DNA of 64,000 nt from Symsagittifera roscoffensis (GCF_963678635.1 NC_087064.1:57608338-57672337); one strand, 5' to 3'; shown: positions 13,266 to 26,985, counted from the stretch's first letter. Numbers and translations: made by a program. The notes: generated by a model not told the origin, from the sequence alone.

Positions 13266-15317
13266 CAAAAATCCACTTTGATGTTTGGTGTGAGTCGCCG
13301 GATCTTGCGCTTTCATGCGACTGAAAGGGGCGTTGTACAAAGCCATGCCGTAAAAACCAATGGCGACACCAAACAGAACAAACGGAGGGGCTAGCATGAC
13401 GTTTCCGGACTTAATTAGGGCTCCCAAGCGACACTCGGGTTCCGGGACCCCAAACGCGGCCTGGAGAATGATGCTTATGATGAAGTCGAAAGTTGATATG
13501 TAGAATATGATGCTAATGAGTTGCGTGTGTCGGATGTCTAGAGCTAGTTGACGGCCCTCAACTAAAATGAAAAAAAAATACTTTAAGAAGATAAACATTT
13601 GATAGTTGAATCTCTTTTGCTCTTTGGTCAAAAAGATAGATGACAATGTTCAACACAGCACTCAAGGCACTTACCATAGTGGTAAAGTGTTTAAATTGTG
13701 ATGGTCAGATTGTGTAATCGATCCCCTGTTATGACAACGATAGTTCGTGAGGACAGGTCTTACTTAACCTCCATGTGAAAATTCTAGACGTAAAAAAACT
13801 ACCTTCAGCCGCCAAAAAATAGCTTTGCGCAACGAAATTACTCAGTCTGGAAGATGGAGAAATAATATAAGCTGACTATGCTTAGAAAAGCTGGAGAGCC
13901 TATCATAGAAACTCTTCAAATAGCAGAAATTAATTAAACTAAAACAGTCAATTCAAAGTTAATCCGTATTTTTGAACCAGCATTAAGGAGTACTACTACT
14001 TTAAATATAGCATTGCATCAGAATATGAATAATCACTTCTATAGCAAAAATCTCGGGCAGGTTGACCAAAAAAAGATATACTCAAAAAATATATAATCAC
14101 AGTTCAACCAGGATATGAAGGCGGAGATATTGTGAAACTTTTTTGCAGATATCTTCCCAACGTTTTGAAAGTCTTTGAGACTGCAGTGCTTAGATGATTG
14201 TTAAAAGAAAATCGAGGAGGTAAAAAGTGGTGATGCAAATACCGTACCTGCTATCTCGGCCCAGTTTGTAGAGAGGTACACGAAACAGGCCGACTGCAAA
14301 GTGTAGACGAACACAATGAACGAAGGGGAGCACGGAGGCTTCGAATCATTGTCTTTTTTCGAGGCCAGAGAGATATTTCCAAATATGAAAGCGAATGCAC
14401 TCATGATATTTAGAACTGAAATTTGAAGTTAGTCGTTTCCAGGAACCCTATTGCTTGCAAATAAGCTATTTATGTTAAAATCAAACAAAAACGCTCTTTT
14501 TAAGCAGAGGAAACAAAAGCCAATTTGAGGGTTAGTAAAATATTACGCCTAATCTCAAACTCAATTGCCATCAAAAAGAAGAATTTTTCTATTCGAGTTT
14601 TTTTTAATTGAACTGGATTTCTGAATTGAGTGCGCAAAAGTGAGAGTATCAAAAAACACGTTCGACATCACATCAATTGCTATTGATACACCTTATTGTA
14701 TTTTGCGACAGCGGAGATCTTTGAAGCTGGTTGTAAAAAAAAATTTTGAAAAAAGGAAAAAAAATCTCTCTAAGAAAAATTTCCCTATCTTGTAACATTC
14801 TTAGAACTAATTTTGTAAGAAATTTTAAGATTCTTATAAAAAAGTCTAAGGCAGCAACTTTTGGTCAACCCGGGCATGCAGTAGAACTTAGAGCTCACCT
14901 GGAAAAATTTTGAAAACATCAGCTGTCAAACTTATCAAGAAGTTTAGAAAAAACTTAATTAAAAAATTGTTCATCCAAATTATACAAAAAGTTATGTTAA
15001 AGTTCAGAATAGTTGGATTTTTTCTGAAAGTTCAAGTTATTCTGTATATAAGATCTTTTGTAAACTTTGTTGATGGACATTCTGTTCGCAACTTGCAAAA
15101 AAATATTGTTTTTTGCTTAGTTTTTAAATTGAAGCGAGCCGAGAGAATCTGGAAAAGATAGACGACTTGAGATTGGAACGTAGAAGTAGTCGAAGTCCTT
15201 GCCACTTCTGTTGCGAATATGACACCTCAATCGGATGAGATGCCAGCAGGAACGAATGATGGAAATCAAACCCGAAACTGGCGCTAAAATCATGGCAACC
15301 TGATACATCTGCGGGCG
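13266..15317 (-). CDS. Seven-transmembrane receptor-like gene, partial, at least 3 exons
   Basis: Membrane protein gene fragment, the only host-like gene in the window. Exon A (about 15317 down to 15117-15140) follows a TTTTAG acceptor and encodes a hydrophobic span (YQVAMILAPVSGLIS) then a basic loop and ISSRLSFPDSLGSL. Exon B (14415-14248) has a TTTCAG acceptor and GTACGG donor, with two spans separated by a Cys (KPPCSPSFIVFVY). Exon C (13561-13266) has a TTTTAG acceptor and GTAAAT donor, with two further spans and loop Cys (PEPECRL). The B to C junction keeps frame: phase 1 donor, matching acceptor. The arrangement resembles Git3/cAMP-receptor-type 7TM proteins, but that is inference from topology. 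Exon A lacks a clear GT donor, and first and last exons were not found. A possible loop exon follows an acceptor near 12843. Confidence 0.5.
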
Positions 15318-16356
15318 CTAAAATTATAATTAGGCTTGAAGAAAATCGAAGAATTGTAGAGAACTACAATTTCAGCAGCCAAATTCACTTTCAGCTACCG
15401 TCAGTGAAATCAAAAAGGCGACAAGGATTGCTCACAGGGATTGTGAATAACTTTTATTTGCAAGTCTGACTAATTTGTTAATATGACAATATAACAAATA
15501 CCGCGACAGGATTGACAAAAAGTTGATAAATTAAGAAAAATAATAAGAATGATAATTTATGGTAAAAATAGTAATGGCTTCCTTTTCTCTTGTTTTCAAC
15601 TACTTTTGTAATGGTTTTTTTTTTCTGTTCTAGATTTTTCAGCAGCCAATTAACTTCGCACTGAAAAAGAGGTTTCGCTTCATTAAAAAAGCTTCGCGAA
15701 CTAATCAAAAAATACCGTAATTGAGAACGGTTTGGTTTTTATTCGATAAACACAACAATTTAACAAAAAAGCGGATATTTTTTTGTTAAGGGCTTTTGTG
15801 CTTGAGGATACTAAAAACGTAGGTGAACATAATAGAAAAACTATTTTAAAAAAATAAACCGATTGTGACCAGTGACAACAAGATTTGATATCAGTAATTT
15901 GTTAATCGCCCAACATTTTCAATAAACCTTTCACGGCAAAACAAATAAATACATTTATTTCGCTTTTCTGAAAAATAGTGAAGTGAGATAACAATATCAT
16001 TCGAATTTAACTAGCTCATTTCTAAGTTCGCTCTGAAGACGTCCCATCTTCAACTCCCTCAAACCAGACGCTTTATGTGTGAAAAAGGTTCGAGCTCGAA
16101 GTTCAAGCTTCATGCAGTGACCAACTAATTGGATCTCAGTTTGAAGCATGATTCTCAATGATATATCCACAATTATTTCATACAAATTTTGAATAGGAAG
16201 CTTATTAAACCAAACGGCGATGAAAACAGTCACTGCACGTTTCAAAACAGAAATTCAGAAATTAAGATTTTTATTCCATTATTAAAACAAAGTAGCATTA
16301 AAATATAAACCTGGTTTTTTCTTCCAAAATTTCAAAATTCTGAAAACAAACAAGAA
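15318..16356. other. Intergenic, no supported gene
   Basis: AT-rich sequence. Short open frames (for example 15997-16245 minus) show no domain and no splice context I can support. An upstream exon of the receptor-like gene could lie here but was not recognised. Confidence 0.35.
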
Positions 16357-19300
16357 CAAGACTGCCCGTATCAGGGCGAAACCCTGAAGGTTCCATCTGC
16401 CCTTTAAAGTCTATGCAGCATTAACAACATGAAAAAATAATGTAATAAAATACATCGAATTTTTTTTCAATTTGAGATTTTTTTTGTAAAAATCGTCCCC
16501 CCACACGCCATATAAAGTACAAAAGGATAGATTTTTAAGACAGATTAAATCTCCGCTTACGCGTTAGTAGCGCGAAATACATCGCGCGTTAATTGTCCCC
16601 AATTGGCCAAAATGGCATTATAAAACCCCCATAACTTTACAAAAACAATCACAAGCAAAATATCGTTTCAAATTCAAGCACAGGACAACAATATCTGTTG
16701 AATAAAATTTTAAAAAAAATCATCAAAACTGGCTAGTTAAAAAGCCGAAATATGTCCGAAAAAAAACACCCCGATCACAAATATTCCGTTACTTTCGTTA
16801 CAAAAGTCGGAACAATAACTTCTCTCTAATCAAATTGGTCAACTTTTCTCGAAAAAGAAGAAAAAAATGCATTAGTTTAGACATCTGCTTTAGGGGGAAG
16901 GGAGGAAAAAGAAGAAAAAAATGCATTAGTTTAGATATCTGCTTTAGGGGGAAGTGACCCCCGCACGAATCAAAGGGTACCCCTTTTTGGCATCATTTTT
17001 TAACAAGTTTTTTTTGGTGACCAATATGTACGTAAATGAAAAAAGAAGAAAGTGTTTTGGTCAAGAAGTTTCCAAAAAGTTCCAAAACGCCTTTTTTGGC
17101 CTGTTTTTGTTTTATTTTTGACTGCGATGCAGAAACTTATCAAATAAAGTCCTGTATAGTGTTCTGGTAGCGCTCAGAAAATCAATTGTCTCGACCTGAA
17201 AAGGTCGGCAAAATGCTCAATTTGTTTTTTGAAAATTTTCCCCGGGATTCAACCACCAGCGGAGTTAGAGGGGTGGGGGTGGACGCCCCCTCCCATCAGG
17301 GATTCGACCCCTGCCGATTTAAAGGGTTGCCTTGGTACTATTTTGAGTTACCCATTTTCGGCTAACTGGCCCTAAAATTTTTCTAAAGGAAAACTTTCCA
17401 AAAACACTTTTTTTGGCCTGTTTTTTTTTCTAAAAAAAACCTGCCTAAGACGCAGAAACTGTTGAAAAAATAGGGTCTTTATAGTAATTTAGAAGAGCTC
17501 AGAAAAATAATTTGGTCAACCTACAAAAAAGGTTGACAAAAATTACGAAACTTTTTTGAAAATTTGCCCCCCACCCTCGAGAAAATCCAAGATCCGCCCC
17601 TGGATTCAGTCAAAACATAACGTTTTTTGCAAGCCTTTCTTATCATCCACCCAATGAGTTCCATCCTCTCATATTACGGAAATTTCTACTTGTTTATAGA
17701 TTAGAAACAAGACTGCTCGTATCAGGGCGAAGCTCCGATTATTGCTCTGACTGCCTTTTAAGTTCTATGGAGCAATAGTAACATGAAAAGTTGAAAGTAA
17801 TAAAATAAAACTAATTTTTTTTTAAATTGAGATTTTTTTGTGAAAATAATTCCCCCAGAGGCCATTTAAAGTTCAAAAAAATAGATTTTGCTCCTAGTAA
17901 CAACTCAATTAGGCAAATAAGCTTTGTTCAACCAATTTGGAACGATTTCTAAGACAGATTAAATCTCCGCTTACGCGTTAGTAGCGCGAAATACATTGCG
18001 TGTTAATTGTCCCTAATTGGCCAAAATGCCATTTTTAAACCCCATAACTTTACAAAAACAATCACAAGCAAAATCTCGTTTCAAATTCAAGCACAAGACA
18101 AATATATCTGTTGAATAAAATTTTAAAAAAAATCATCAAAACTGGCTAGTTAAAAAACCGAAGTATGTCCGAAGAAAAAAACACCCCGATCACAAATATT
18201 CCGTTACTTTCGTTACAAAAGTCGGAACAATAACTTCTCTCTAATCAATTTGGTCAACTTTTTTCGAAAAAGATGAAAAAAATGCTTTAATTTAGACATC
18301 TGCTTTAGGGGGAAGGAAGGAGCAGACGCCCCCTCCTCAGGGATTCGATCCCCGCACGAATCAAATAGTACCCCTTTTTGGCATCATTCTATAACAAGTT
18401 TTTTTGGTGACCAATATGTACGTAAATATAAAAAGAAAAAAAAACGCGGTGTTTTGGTCAAGAAGTTTCCAAAAAGTTCCAAAAACGCCTTTTTTGGCCT
18501 GTTTTTGTTTTATTTTTGACTGCGACGCAGAAACTTATCAAATAAGGCCTGTATAGTGTTCTGGTAGCGCTCAGAAAATCAATTGTATCGACCTGAAAAG
18601 GTCGGCAAAATGCTCAATTTGTTTTTTGAAAATTTTCCCCGGGATTCAACCACCAGCGGAGTTAGAGGGGTGGGGGCGGACGCCCCCTCCCATCAGGGAT
18701 TCGACCCCCTGCCGATTTAAAGGGTTGCCTTGGTACTATTTTGAGTTACCCATTTTCCGCTAACTGGCCCTAAATTTTTTCTAAAGGAAAAACTTCCAAA
18801 AACACTTTTTTTGGGCTAAGACGCAGAAACTGTTGAAAAAATAGGGTCTTTATAGTAATTTAGGAGAGCTCAGAAAAATAATTTGGTCAATCTACAAAAA
18901 AGGTTGACAAAAATTGCCAAACTTTTTCGAAAATATGCCCCCCACCCTGGACAAAATCCAAGATCCGCCCCTGGATTCAGTCAAAACATTAGGTTTTTTT
19001 GCAAACCTTGCTTATTATCCACCCAAGAAGTTCCATCCACTCACATTACGGAAATTTCTCCTTGTTTATAGATTAGAAACAAGACTGCTCGTATCAGGGC
19101 GAAGCTTCGATGTTTGTTCTGACTGCCTTTTATGTTCTATGTAGCAATAGTAACATGAAAAATTGAAAGTAATAAAATATAACTAATTTTTTTTAAACTT
19201 GAGATTTTTTTGTGAAAATAATTCCCCCACAGGCCATTTAAAGTTCAAAAAGATAGATTTTGCTTCTATTAACGAATCAATTATGGCAAATAAGCTTCCT

Positions 19301-19590
19301 TCAACATATTTTGACCAATTTCTTCAAAATTTCGCTTACGGTTAGTAGCGCGAAGTATATCGTCCGATAATTGTCCCAAATTAGCCAAAGGCAATCTTTA
19401 AACCCCCATAGTTTTACGAAAAATAAAGACAGGTGAAATATCTTTTCAAATTCAAACTCAAGAAAACAATACATTTTGAACGACATAAAAAATTCCATCA
19501 AGAATGGCTAGTTAAAAAGCCGAAATTTGTCTGAAGAAAAAAGCCATACCGAGCACAAATATTCCGATACTTTCGTTACGAAAGTTGGAA
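16357..19590 (+). repeat. Interspersed repeat in tandem, unit about 1.35 kb, 2.4 copies
   Basis: Units begin at CAAGACTGC followed by CGTATCAGGGCGAA, at 16357, 17708 and 19080. Each full unit contains the TCTCCGCTTACGCGTTAGTAGCGCGAAATAC block, a CCGTTACTTTCGTTAC block and an internal hAT-MITE-like segment ending in ATCCGCCCCTG. Copies differ by scattered substitutions and indels, so the duplication is older than the 4.3-8.7 kb one. No coding potential seen. Confidence 0.8.
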
Positions 19591-20358
19591 CAACAATCTA
19601 GCTAAGAAAAGAAATGCTAATTCTGTCCTTGATTCAGATTATAATCTGAAAGAATTGCACGAAGTTCATGGTTTACTGAGAGCCATAAAAGTAACAGCGT
19701 TTCTTCTAGTTCAGTTAGAATACAAAAAAAATTAATGATATTTTTTTGTTTTTTTTTCCTATCAAGAAAAAATTTTGATGATATTTTTTTTCTTTTTTTT
19801 TCTACTAATTACGCCGTGACTCCCATTTTATCGTTCTATAACTTAATAAGTGTTTTATTCAAAACTGACTTCAGGAGATTCGTTAATAGGTGCAAATCTT
19901 TCAAATGCTTCACCGTTGACTTAGTGCAATAAAGGGGTTGCAATTCGTTTCTAGGTACCAAATGGGGGAAATAGTTAAAGAGATTCCACTGAACTGTCGT
20001 AAGGATTATTCTTTTGCCAAAATGAGGCGTTGCGATTTTTTCCGCCATCAGACTTTTCCTTTTTCTATAGTTTCAAATTCGATGAATCTGAAAATCGCAG
20101 CACACTTTTTTAAGTGGGTTTTCGAAATTTTTTGATTGAAATAAAATGAAAAGTACTTTTTACTACTGATGTTGGCTTATACTGATTTTGGCTTTAACAT
20201 GACATCTGAAAGTACAATTAGATTTGATATGCATTTAGTTTATGTCCTTATAGGAAAGCAATAATCCTGGTGGTCTGGATAGAAACCAAGTTGGCGTTAG
20301 CCTACTTGAAAGGGCGACTATTTTTTTTGCGTTAGTGTCTTGAGCAAATCTAAGGTTT
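19591..20358. other. Intergenic, no supported gene
   Basis: Short open frames on both strands (19735-20135) are low-complexity Phe/Leu-rich and show no domain. Confidence 0.35.
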
Positions 20359-21541
20359 GCCCGCACTGACAGAAATGGTGTTGGTCGATTTAAATTGATT
20401 TTAAATCGATTTTAAATCGATCCAAATCGATTAACCATGTACATTTTACGAACTTAAATGGATTTTAAATCGATTTGAATCGATCTTTTTGAAAATTCTA
20501 AATTGATTTAAGTGTCTAAAAAATCGATTAAAATCGATTTCGATGGATTTTCCGACTCACTAAAATCCATCCGAATCTCACTTAAATCCATCAGAATCTC
20601 ACTTAAATCCATTTTAAATCGATTTAAATCGATCTTTTTGAACATTTTAAATCGATTTAAGTGGCTAAAAAATCGATTTAAATCGATTTCGATGGATTTT
20701 CTGACACACTAAAATAGATTTTTTTTGCTAACAAGGAGAAAAAACATACCCTTTGAAAAATTGTTGGAAATTTTTATTCTCGATTTTTAAATGTAAACAC
20801 TCGTGCCAGATGTTATAGAATTCAATAAAATTATCCGCATAAATCAGTTTCAAGCACGAAAATTGGCAATGAATTTATAGAAAATTGTTGTAAAACAGAT
20901 TTTGCAAAATCCTATGTAACAAAGAAGAAAAAGGTCAGAATAAATTAAAATTTGATCTCGTTAATATGCAATTACATCATAGAAAGATATGATGATGAAT
21001 CAGATTTTGGGCAAAACTTATAAAACGAATCAAGAAAAGGGTCAATATAGATCAATTTTTGAACTCAAATTATGCAAAAAAATCAAAGAACTCTATCGAT
21101 ATTTTCGTCTTTTTATTTGGTCTTTTTTATGCTACAATGCGCTATGAATGTAAAATGAAAAATGATAGGCAATGAATAAATGCAATCAAATTTCGAAACT
21201 GATAAATCTCAAATTAAAAACTTAATTTAAATCGATTTAATTCCGTTTTAATCCCCTTAAAATTAAAAACAAAATCAGACTGGAAAAAATGCATTTAAAT
21301 TGATTTAAAATCGGCGATTCGGATCAATTATTTTTAGCTGGGATTTAAGATCAATTTAAATCGATTTTAAATCAATCCAAATCAATCTTCATCTTTTTTG
21401 TTTTATCTTCGTAATTTTTTCATACTAAAATTGATCGAAAATTAATCAACGTACTTTTTTCATACTAAAATAGATCTAAATTTAATGAACGTACTTTTTT
21501 CATACTAAAATCGATCCTAATCCATTTTTGTCAGTGCGGGC
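20359..21541. mobile_element. Non-autonomous DNA transposon with ATCGATTT-rich subterminal repeats
   Basis: About 1.18 kb bounded by inverted GCCCGCACTGACA..AATGG (20359-20378 and 21522-21541). Inside each end lies a dense array of TTAAATCGATTT variants (20390-20720 and 21220-21510), mostly self-complementary. The centre is plain AT-rich sequence. No transposase. No clear target duplication could be read, so the superfamily is undetermined. Subterminal repeat arrays are typical transposase-binding regions, which is inference here. Confidence 0.7.
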
Positions 21542-22722
21542 GGCAATTCTTCTTCACGACTCAGCAAAATGAAAACCAACATGCAAGAGTTATCAGTTCA
21601 TAGCATAGTATGGGGTCAAAGTAAACCTGTAACGATAAATCCATTATAACTAAAAACTGCCTTTTTTTTCTAAATTTTACACTTTTCGTATTTTCATAAT
21701 TTTACCCTTTTTTACTGTTTTTTAATTTCTTACTAATTTTATACTTTTCTTTCTATTTTCCTAATTTTTGCTGCCTTCTATTTGTTTTCCCCATTTACTT
21801 TCCTTCCCTCAATGTACTGCCTCTAACTAAAAACCATCACTAAAACAATCAAAATTTGCTGTAATTAGAATGTCTAAAATTAAAAAAAAAACAGTTTAAG
21901 CCAATAAATTGAAGCATGTACAAAGCAATTTAACATAAAACAAAGCAATTTAACCTAGAAGCAATTCTCAAGGTTAAAAACAGGCCAAAAGTGACCTTTT
22001 ACGTTTTTTTTGAGCGAAAAAATGCAATTTTCATGTCGAGTCAAGATTCAGCATTTGCAATTTTTTGTTTAAATATTCTGAAAAATGCGTAATAACGTCA
22101 TTGCTGGCCTAATGTTTTAATGTTGAAAAAGCTTTTGTCTTCAATTTTAATTGATTTTTTGTTAACTCATTTTATTGCTCTTAAAACTGTGTTGTAACTA
22201 AAATTCATCAGCATTTTTTTTTAATTTCTAGCAAAAAGTTAGTTTTTACTGATGATTTTTAGTTTATTCACGGTCCTAATGCTCCATTTTGTCTTTTTTG
22301 GCTCTCGGTGTCAGATAAAATATAAGGAAACATTTTTCATGCATTCATTGAATTATGTGTTCAAATAGATTTTATGGGGATTCGATGGAGACAAAAATAG
22401 TTTTTCTTGATGTTATACCACAAAAAACGATTATCTCGAAGATAATCAAGATATGCCACATCTGAAGAATTGCCATTTTGATGAAATTCTAATATAAAAT
22501 AAACTATGTGAAAGTTTTCTAAGTTTTCGTTATTATATTAGAAAACGATGCCTAAACTGGTAACCTATTATCGATTATAATGGCAACGTTTTCGGCACCA
22601 TTATTTCAATATAATCAAACTTTGCTGCGGAAAGGCATTCTTCACATTCGTAAAAAATGAGTTAAAATCTATTTTGAAACCATGTTGGCAAAAAATTGCT
22701 TGCAAAACAAATTACATAATGT
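21542..22722. other. Intergenic, no supported gene
   Basis: AT-rich and pyrimidine-rich stretches only. Confidence 0.35.
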
Positions 22723-23157
22723 CAGGGGCGGATCTAGGATTTTCTCGAAGGTGGCGGAGTTTCAAAAAACATCGAAACTTTTTTCGACCTTTTTTTTAGG
22801 TCAACCAAATTCATTTTCCGAGCTCCCCCTCAGTACTACAAGGACAAAGACCCTGTTTTAGCCAAACTTTCTAAGCCGCAGGCAAATTTTTAAAAACACA
22901 GGCCAAACAAAAGAGTTTTTAGGCACTTTTTGGAAATTTTTGACCAAAAAATTGCGTTTTTTTTTGGCGCGCTTTCCCCGTTCAAAATTAGTATATATTG
23001 GCGCCTAAAGCTCCTTTAGAAAAATTTTGGGGTCCGCCAGTCAAAAATGGATATCTCAAAATAGTTCAAAGGGTAGACCCCTTGGGTCGGCAGGGGGTAA
23101 AATCTCTGAGGAAGGGAGGAACGTCTGCCTACCCCCGCCCCCCTTAATCCGCCCCTA
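22723..23157. mobile_element. hAT-type MITE, third copy
   Basis: Starts CAGGGGCGGATCTAGG and ends TTAATCCGCCCCTA. Flanks CATAATGT (22715-22722) and CATATTGT (23158-23165) form an 8-bp target duplication with one mismatch. Clearly diverged from the copies at 4.6 and 6.8 kb. Confidence 0.82.
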
Positions 23158-24207
23158 CATATTGTAATTTTTTACATGAACCTCCAATGTTTTTTCTTCT
23201 TCAAGTGAAACTTGAATTTATACTCAAACGGAGGAAAAAAATTGAAACACATGATGCTTAACATTCTAGTAGAACCTGAAAAAATTGCCCGGATGGACTT
23301 GAAATGCGAGACCTGCAATTATCAAAAATTTTAGTACAAAGTTCACACATTTTAAGAATTACAATAGCAAACACTGCGATTAGCATTAGGAGTTATATGA
23401 TTAACATTTTACTATGAACGGGAACCTGAATACATGATTTTTTCTGAATTGGTAGAAAAAAAATTGAGAGAACTAGTTGAGTCTGCAGGCAATTGTTCAC
23501 AGCTCTAAAACTAATGCTGCAAAACTAAAATTTTTTGCATTTAAAAATTATATATAACTAGCAACATAAATTTTTTTGAGTCTGTCGAGCTATTATTGTT
23601 TTCCTGAATCATTGATAAGTTAATTCTCTTGAAATAAAACATCTGAAAAAATCACAAATTGAAAATATATTTTTTTGTGGAAAAAAATGATTTCGAAGAA
23701 AATTCTAGTCACACAAATTCCATATAAGATGACGCAAACTCATAATGCTTGTCAGACATTAAAAAAAAACAATTATTGAAATACCGGTAATTTTAGCTAT
23801 TTCAAAATTTATCCAGTATCATTTTATGGACTAGAACAGAATAAGTTTTGAAGGAGCTCGAAGATTGGCAATCCTTTTTTCTACAATTAAATTAGCACTC
23901 CTTTGACAGCATCGATTAGCTTTCTCAATGCAGAGACGAATGCAGAAAATACTTTTTTAAACAAGCTTTGACCTATATTCCGGTACTCACGAACACGTGT
24001 GAACACATTTCCAGTCATATTCAGTCTGAACGAACTCGGTTCTTGATTTTTTGGGATGTCTTTATGATTAATTATACGATCAATAAAATTCATTGAAACT
24101 TTTTTTTTCATGATGAGAAAAGCTAATAATTTTAAAATAAGATATATAAGATTATCTAAATAATCTTGTCTGAGTTTTGAAGTAATCAATATATCTATCA
24201 TAATTAC
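23158..24207. other. Intergenic, no supported gene
   Basis: A 104-aa minus-strand open frame ends at 23887. It has a hydrophobic and basic composition but no recognisable domain. I would not call it a gene from this evidence. Confidence 0.3.
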
Positions 24208-25120
24208 CTAAAGATTATATCTAGATAAGATTTTTTACACCCTTGAGAACAAAACTTCTATTTAAACTGAAGCTCTGTCCGAATTTTTTAATAAAATTTA
24301 ACAAAAAACAGAGTCTATTGCGCTCAAAATAAACTCTTTCCCTCTGTCAAAAGGCACTCAGGATGTGCAGTGTGTCTATCTTTACAAAAAGATAATGTCT
24401 AGATAAATTATTTTACACCCTTGAGAACAAAACTTCTATTTTAACTGAAGTTCTCTGTCCAAATTTTCTCATAAACTTTAATGAAACCAGGAAATGTTGA
24501 GCTCAGAATAAACTACTTCTCGACCCTCAAAAACCACTCAGAACATGCAGTACAAAAACATGATAACTGCAGTCTTGTTTCGAGCTTCGAGTGGTTTTTT
24601 TTTAAAGAAAATTGTTAGATTTGTTTGCGAGGAGTGACAAAAGTTCTATTTAAATTAAGTAGTTGTAAAAAAGAAGAACCAAATGTCAATAACTAATTAA
24701 ACTGAAAAGAAAAAACTTCTTTTTCGTTTGAAGCTTTAAGTCCAAAGTTTTTTTTTAATTTAATCAAAACAGGGATTATTGAGCACAGAACAAACTATTT
24801 CCTCTCCTGTCAAAAGCTACTCAGAGATATCAAAAGATTAACATGATATCTGCAGTTTTGTTTCAAATGTTGTTTTAATTAAAACTGTAAGACTTATTTA
24901 TGAGCAGTGACAAGTTATCATTTTACTTTGACAAAACAAAAAGTGACCACCAAGTCGTTCGTTAAAATTATCGTTCTAAATTTTTCAAAAAATCTTTTTG
25001 AATCAGTGAAATTTGAGCTAAGAATAAACAACTTGAGATTTTTTAATGGGCATTTGGTGAGCTCAGTAATTCGACCTAAAATTTGTAGTGTATTATTGAT
25101 TGAATTTTTTTATATGTAGG
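24208..25120 (+). repeat. Degenerate tandem array, unit about 190-200 bp
   Basis: At least four diverged copies with the common order: ACAAAACTTCTATTT, then a TGAAG-TCTGTCC block, then TTGAGC-CAGAATAAACTA, then CTCAGA-ATGCAGT. Well-marked copies start near 24240, 24420 and 24700, with weaker ones near 24640 and 24910. No coding content. Confidence 0.65.
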
Positions 25121-26618
25121 TTTAGTAATGAGGAGTGAACAATAATTAATCTTGAATTTTCGCAAAAAGCGTTTCAAATCTGAAAGAAAAATTATGTTTG
25201 GCGTTTGAGCATGTGCCATTTGTGCGAAAACCCAATTCGAGAAAACTTACTTCCCCCTGGCTTGTAGAATAAAGTTCTGGCAGCTCTTGCAGAGCATAAA
25301 AAACTATGGATTAGGCTTCTTCGTTATTTTTAAACAAAAGAAAAGAAAATTTTGTGACCGCAAGTGGTGTATCGGTTTTTCTAGAAATTTTTCATATTCT
25401 CTCAAAACAAACCGCCATATCTAAAAACCGCCATTACTTGCAGCAAAAATTACGTCAAAATGATGTACATTACATCAGAATCATGTATAAATTGCATAAA
25501 AACGAAGACGACCTCCTTTTCTTTTGCATGACATTATTAATTATCAAATTGTTGGAATGGTAATTTCGTTTTTGGCTTTTGACCATTTGGTTTTTGGAAA
25601 CAATATCACCGAAACAATATGTGTTACTTACTATTATGGTTAATATCTTATAAGTAGAATTGAAAAAAAATCTTATAAATAATAAATGCTGATAACAACA
25701 GGTTTAGATTGCTCAAAAAAAATTATCACCAAAATATTTCAAACTCTTTCTTCATCGAGAAAACTGCCATATTCTCTCGGGTGCCTCGAAGCCGGGTAAA
25801 AAAGTGGTATGATTAATTAACATTTTGTTTTCACAATATAATTTATTTCATCAAGCCGCTCTGCTGTCCTAATAGAATACCTAATTCAATCGATCATAAG
25901 TAAAAAAAAATATTTTCAAACATTCAAATTTTTAGAAAAAATTCTCACTTATTTTGAGTTTTTGTAAGCAAATTTGCTGTAGGAAAATTCTGTCCTACAT
26001 GTACAACAGTTTTTGTGGTTTAGTTTTTGAAGCTGTAAAATTGGTTCACAAGATTAAGTAAATTGTTAAATTGTTTGGAGAAGGAGTTGTTAATCAATTT
26101 TATTCTGAATCTAATTTTTGTTGCTTAAGTAACCGTCATGTCTATCGGCAGTCTCAGAGCCTGATTAAAATTCTTGTAAGACTGATTGAAAAAAACTTTG
26201 CTCAAAAAACTAATTTTTTTTTAGCTCTTGTGGTCTCCCTATGGCATACCGCATGCAATCATTCCTCTACTAAACAGCAAAAAACTGGAAAATAGTTAGA
26301 TATTGTTCACAAAATTTTTTTAAACAATTGTTTCGATTTTTTTCAAAAAAAAATATCGCAGCATGTAATAACTAAAATTAAAAATTTTTTCTAAGTTTTT
26401 AAATAATTATTATTCATTGCAAATTTTTTCAGTTAGGCGTTTGATTTTTAGTTTTCAGGTCCTGCAAAATTCAGATTTCTACCTGGCGTTTCATTGCTGA
26501 TGTACAAAGTATTAGTACCTACTTTTCAATTCATCTTTGGTGTGAGCTTAATCACTCATATCATGGCAATTAAAACAAACAAACACACACTACGCAAACT
26601 CTGAAGATAGAAGTTTTT
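25121..26618. other. Intergenic, no supported gene
   Basis: AT-rich sequence with poly-A/T runs and no recognisable coding or RNA feature. Confidence 0.35.
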
Positions 26619-26716
26619 GATCAACTATAAAGAGTCCCGTCTAACTAATTTTGATTAACTATAAAGAGTCCCGTCTAACTAATTTTGATTAACTATAAAG
26701 AGTCCCGTCTAACCAA
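26619..26716 (+). repeat. 34-bp direct repeat, three copies
   Basis: The unit GAT(T/C)AACTATAAAGAGTCCC plus GTCTAACTAATTTT occurs three times in a row, nearly identical. A local minisatellite; there are no spacers, so it is not a CRISPR array. Confidence 0.85.
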
Positions 26717-26985
26717 GTGAAAATTATCATAATGAAAAATTGGTCTTCTATGCCGCAAAGACTCAACCCCGTAATGACTATCTTGTGACCTTGTGTTGAT
26801 GCTCTAGGAAAAATTTTCTGAAAATCCTGAACATGCTCCCAGTAAACTTTTGTGCAGCTTCGTCATAGCCATTATTTGGCTCATTTTTTGACTGAAGAAA
26901 TAAGTTGATTCCAGAAATGGGGAAGCTGGTTAATACAGCCCCAAATTTGCAAACGACTCACATCTCTGAAAATTGGGCGTGAAAT

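Noticed and set aside
20512-20712. 66-aa open frame with repeated Lys-Ser-Ile
   Set aside because: A direct translation of the ATCGATTT subterminal array; periodic DNA, not a protein.
26619-26716. CRISPR-like array
   Set aside because: Direct repeats without unique spacers, in a eukaryotic context; a minisatellite explains it.
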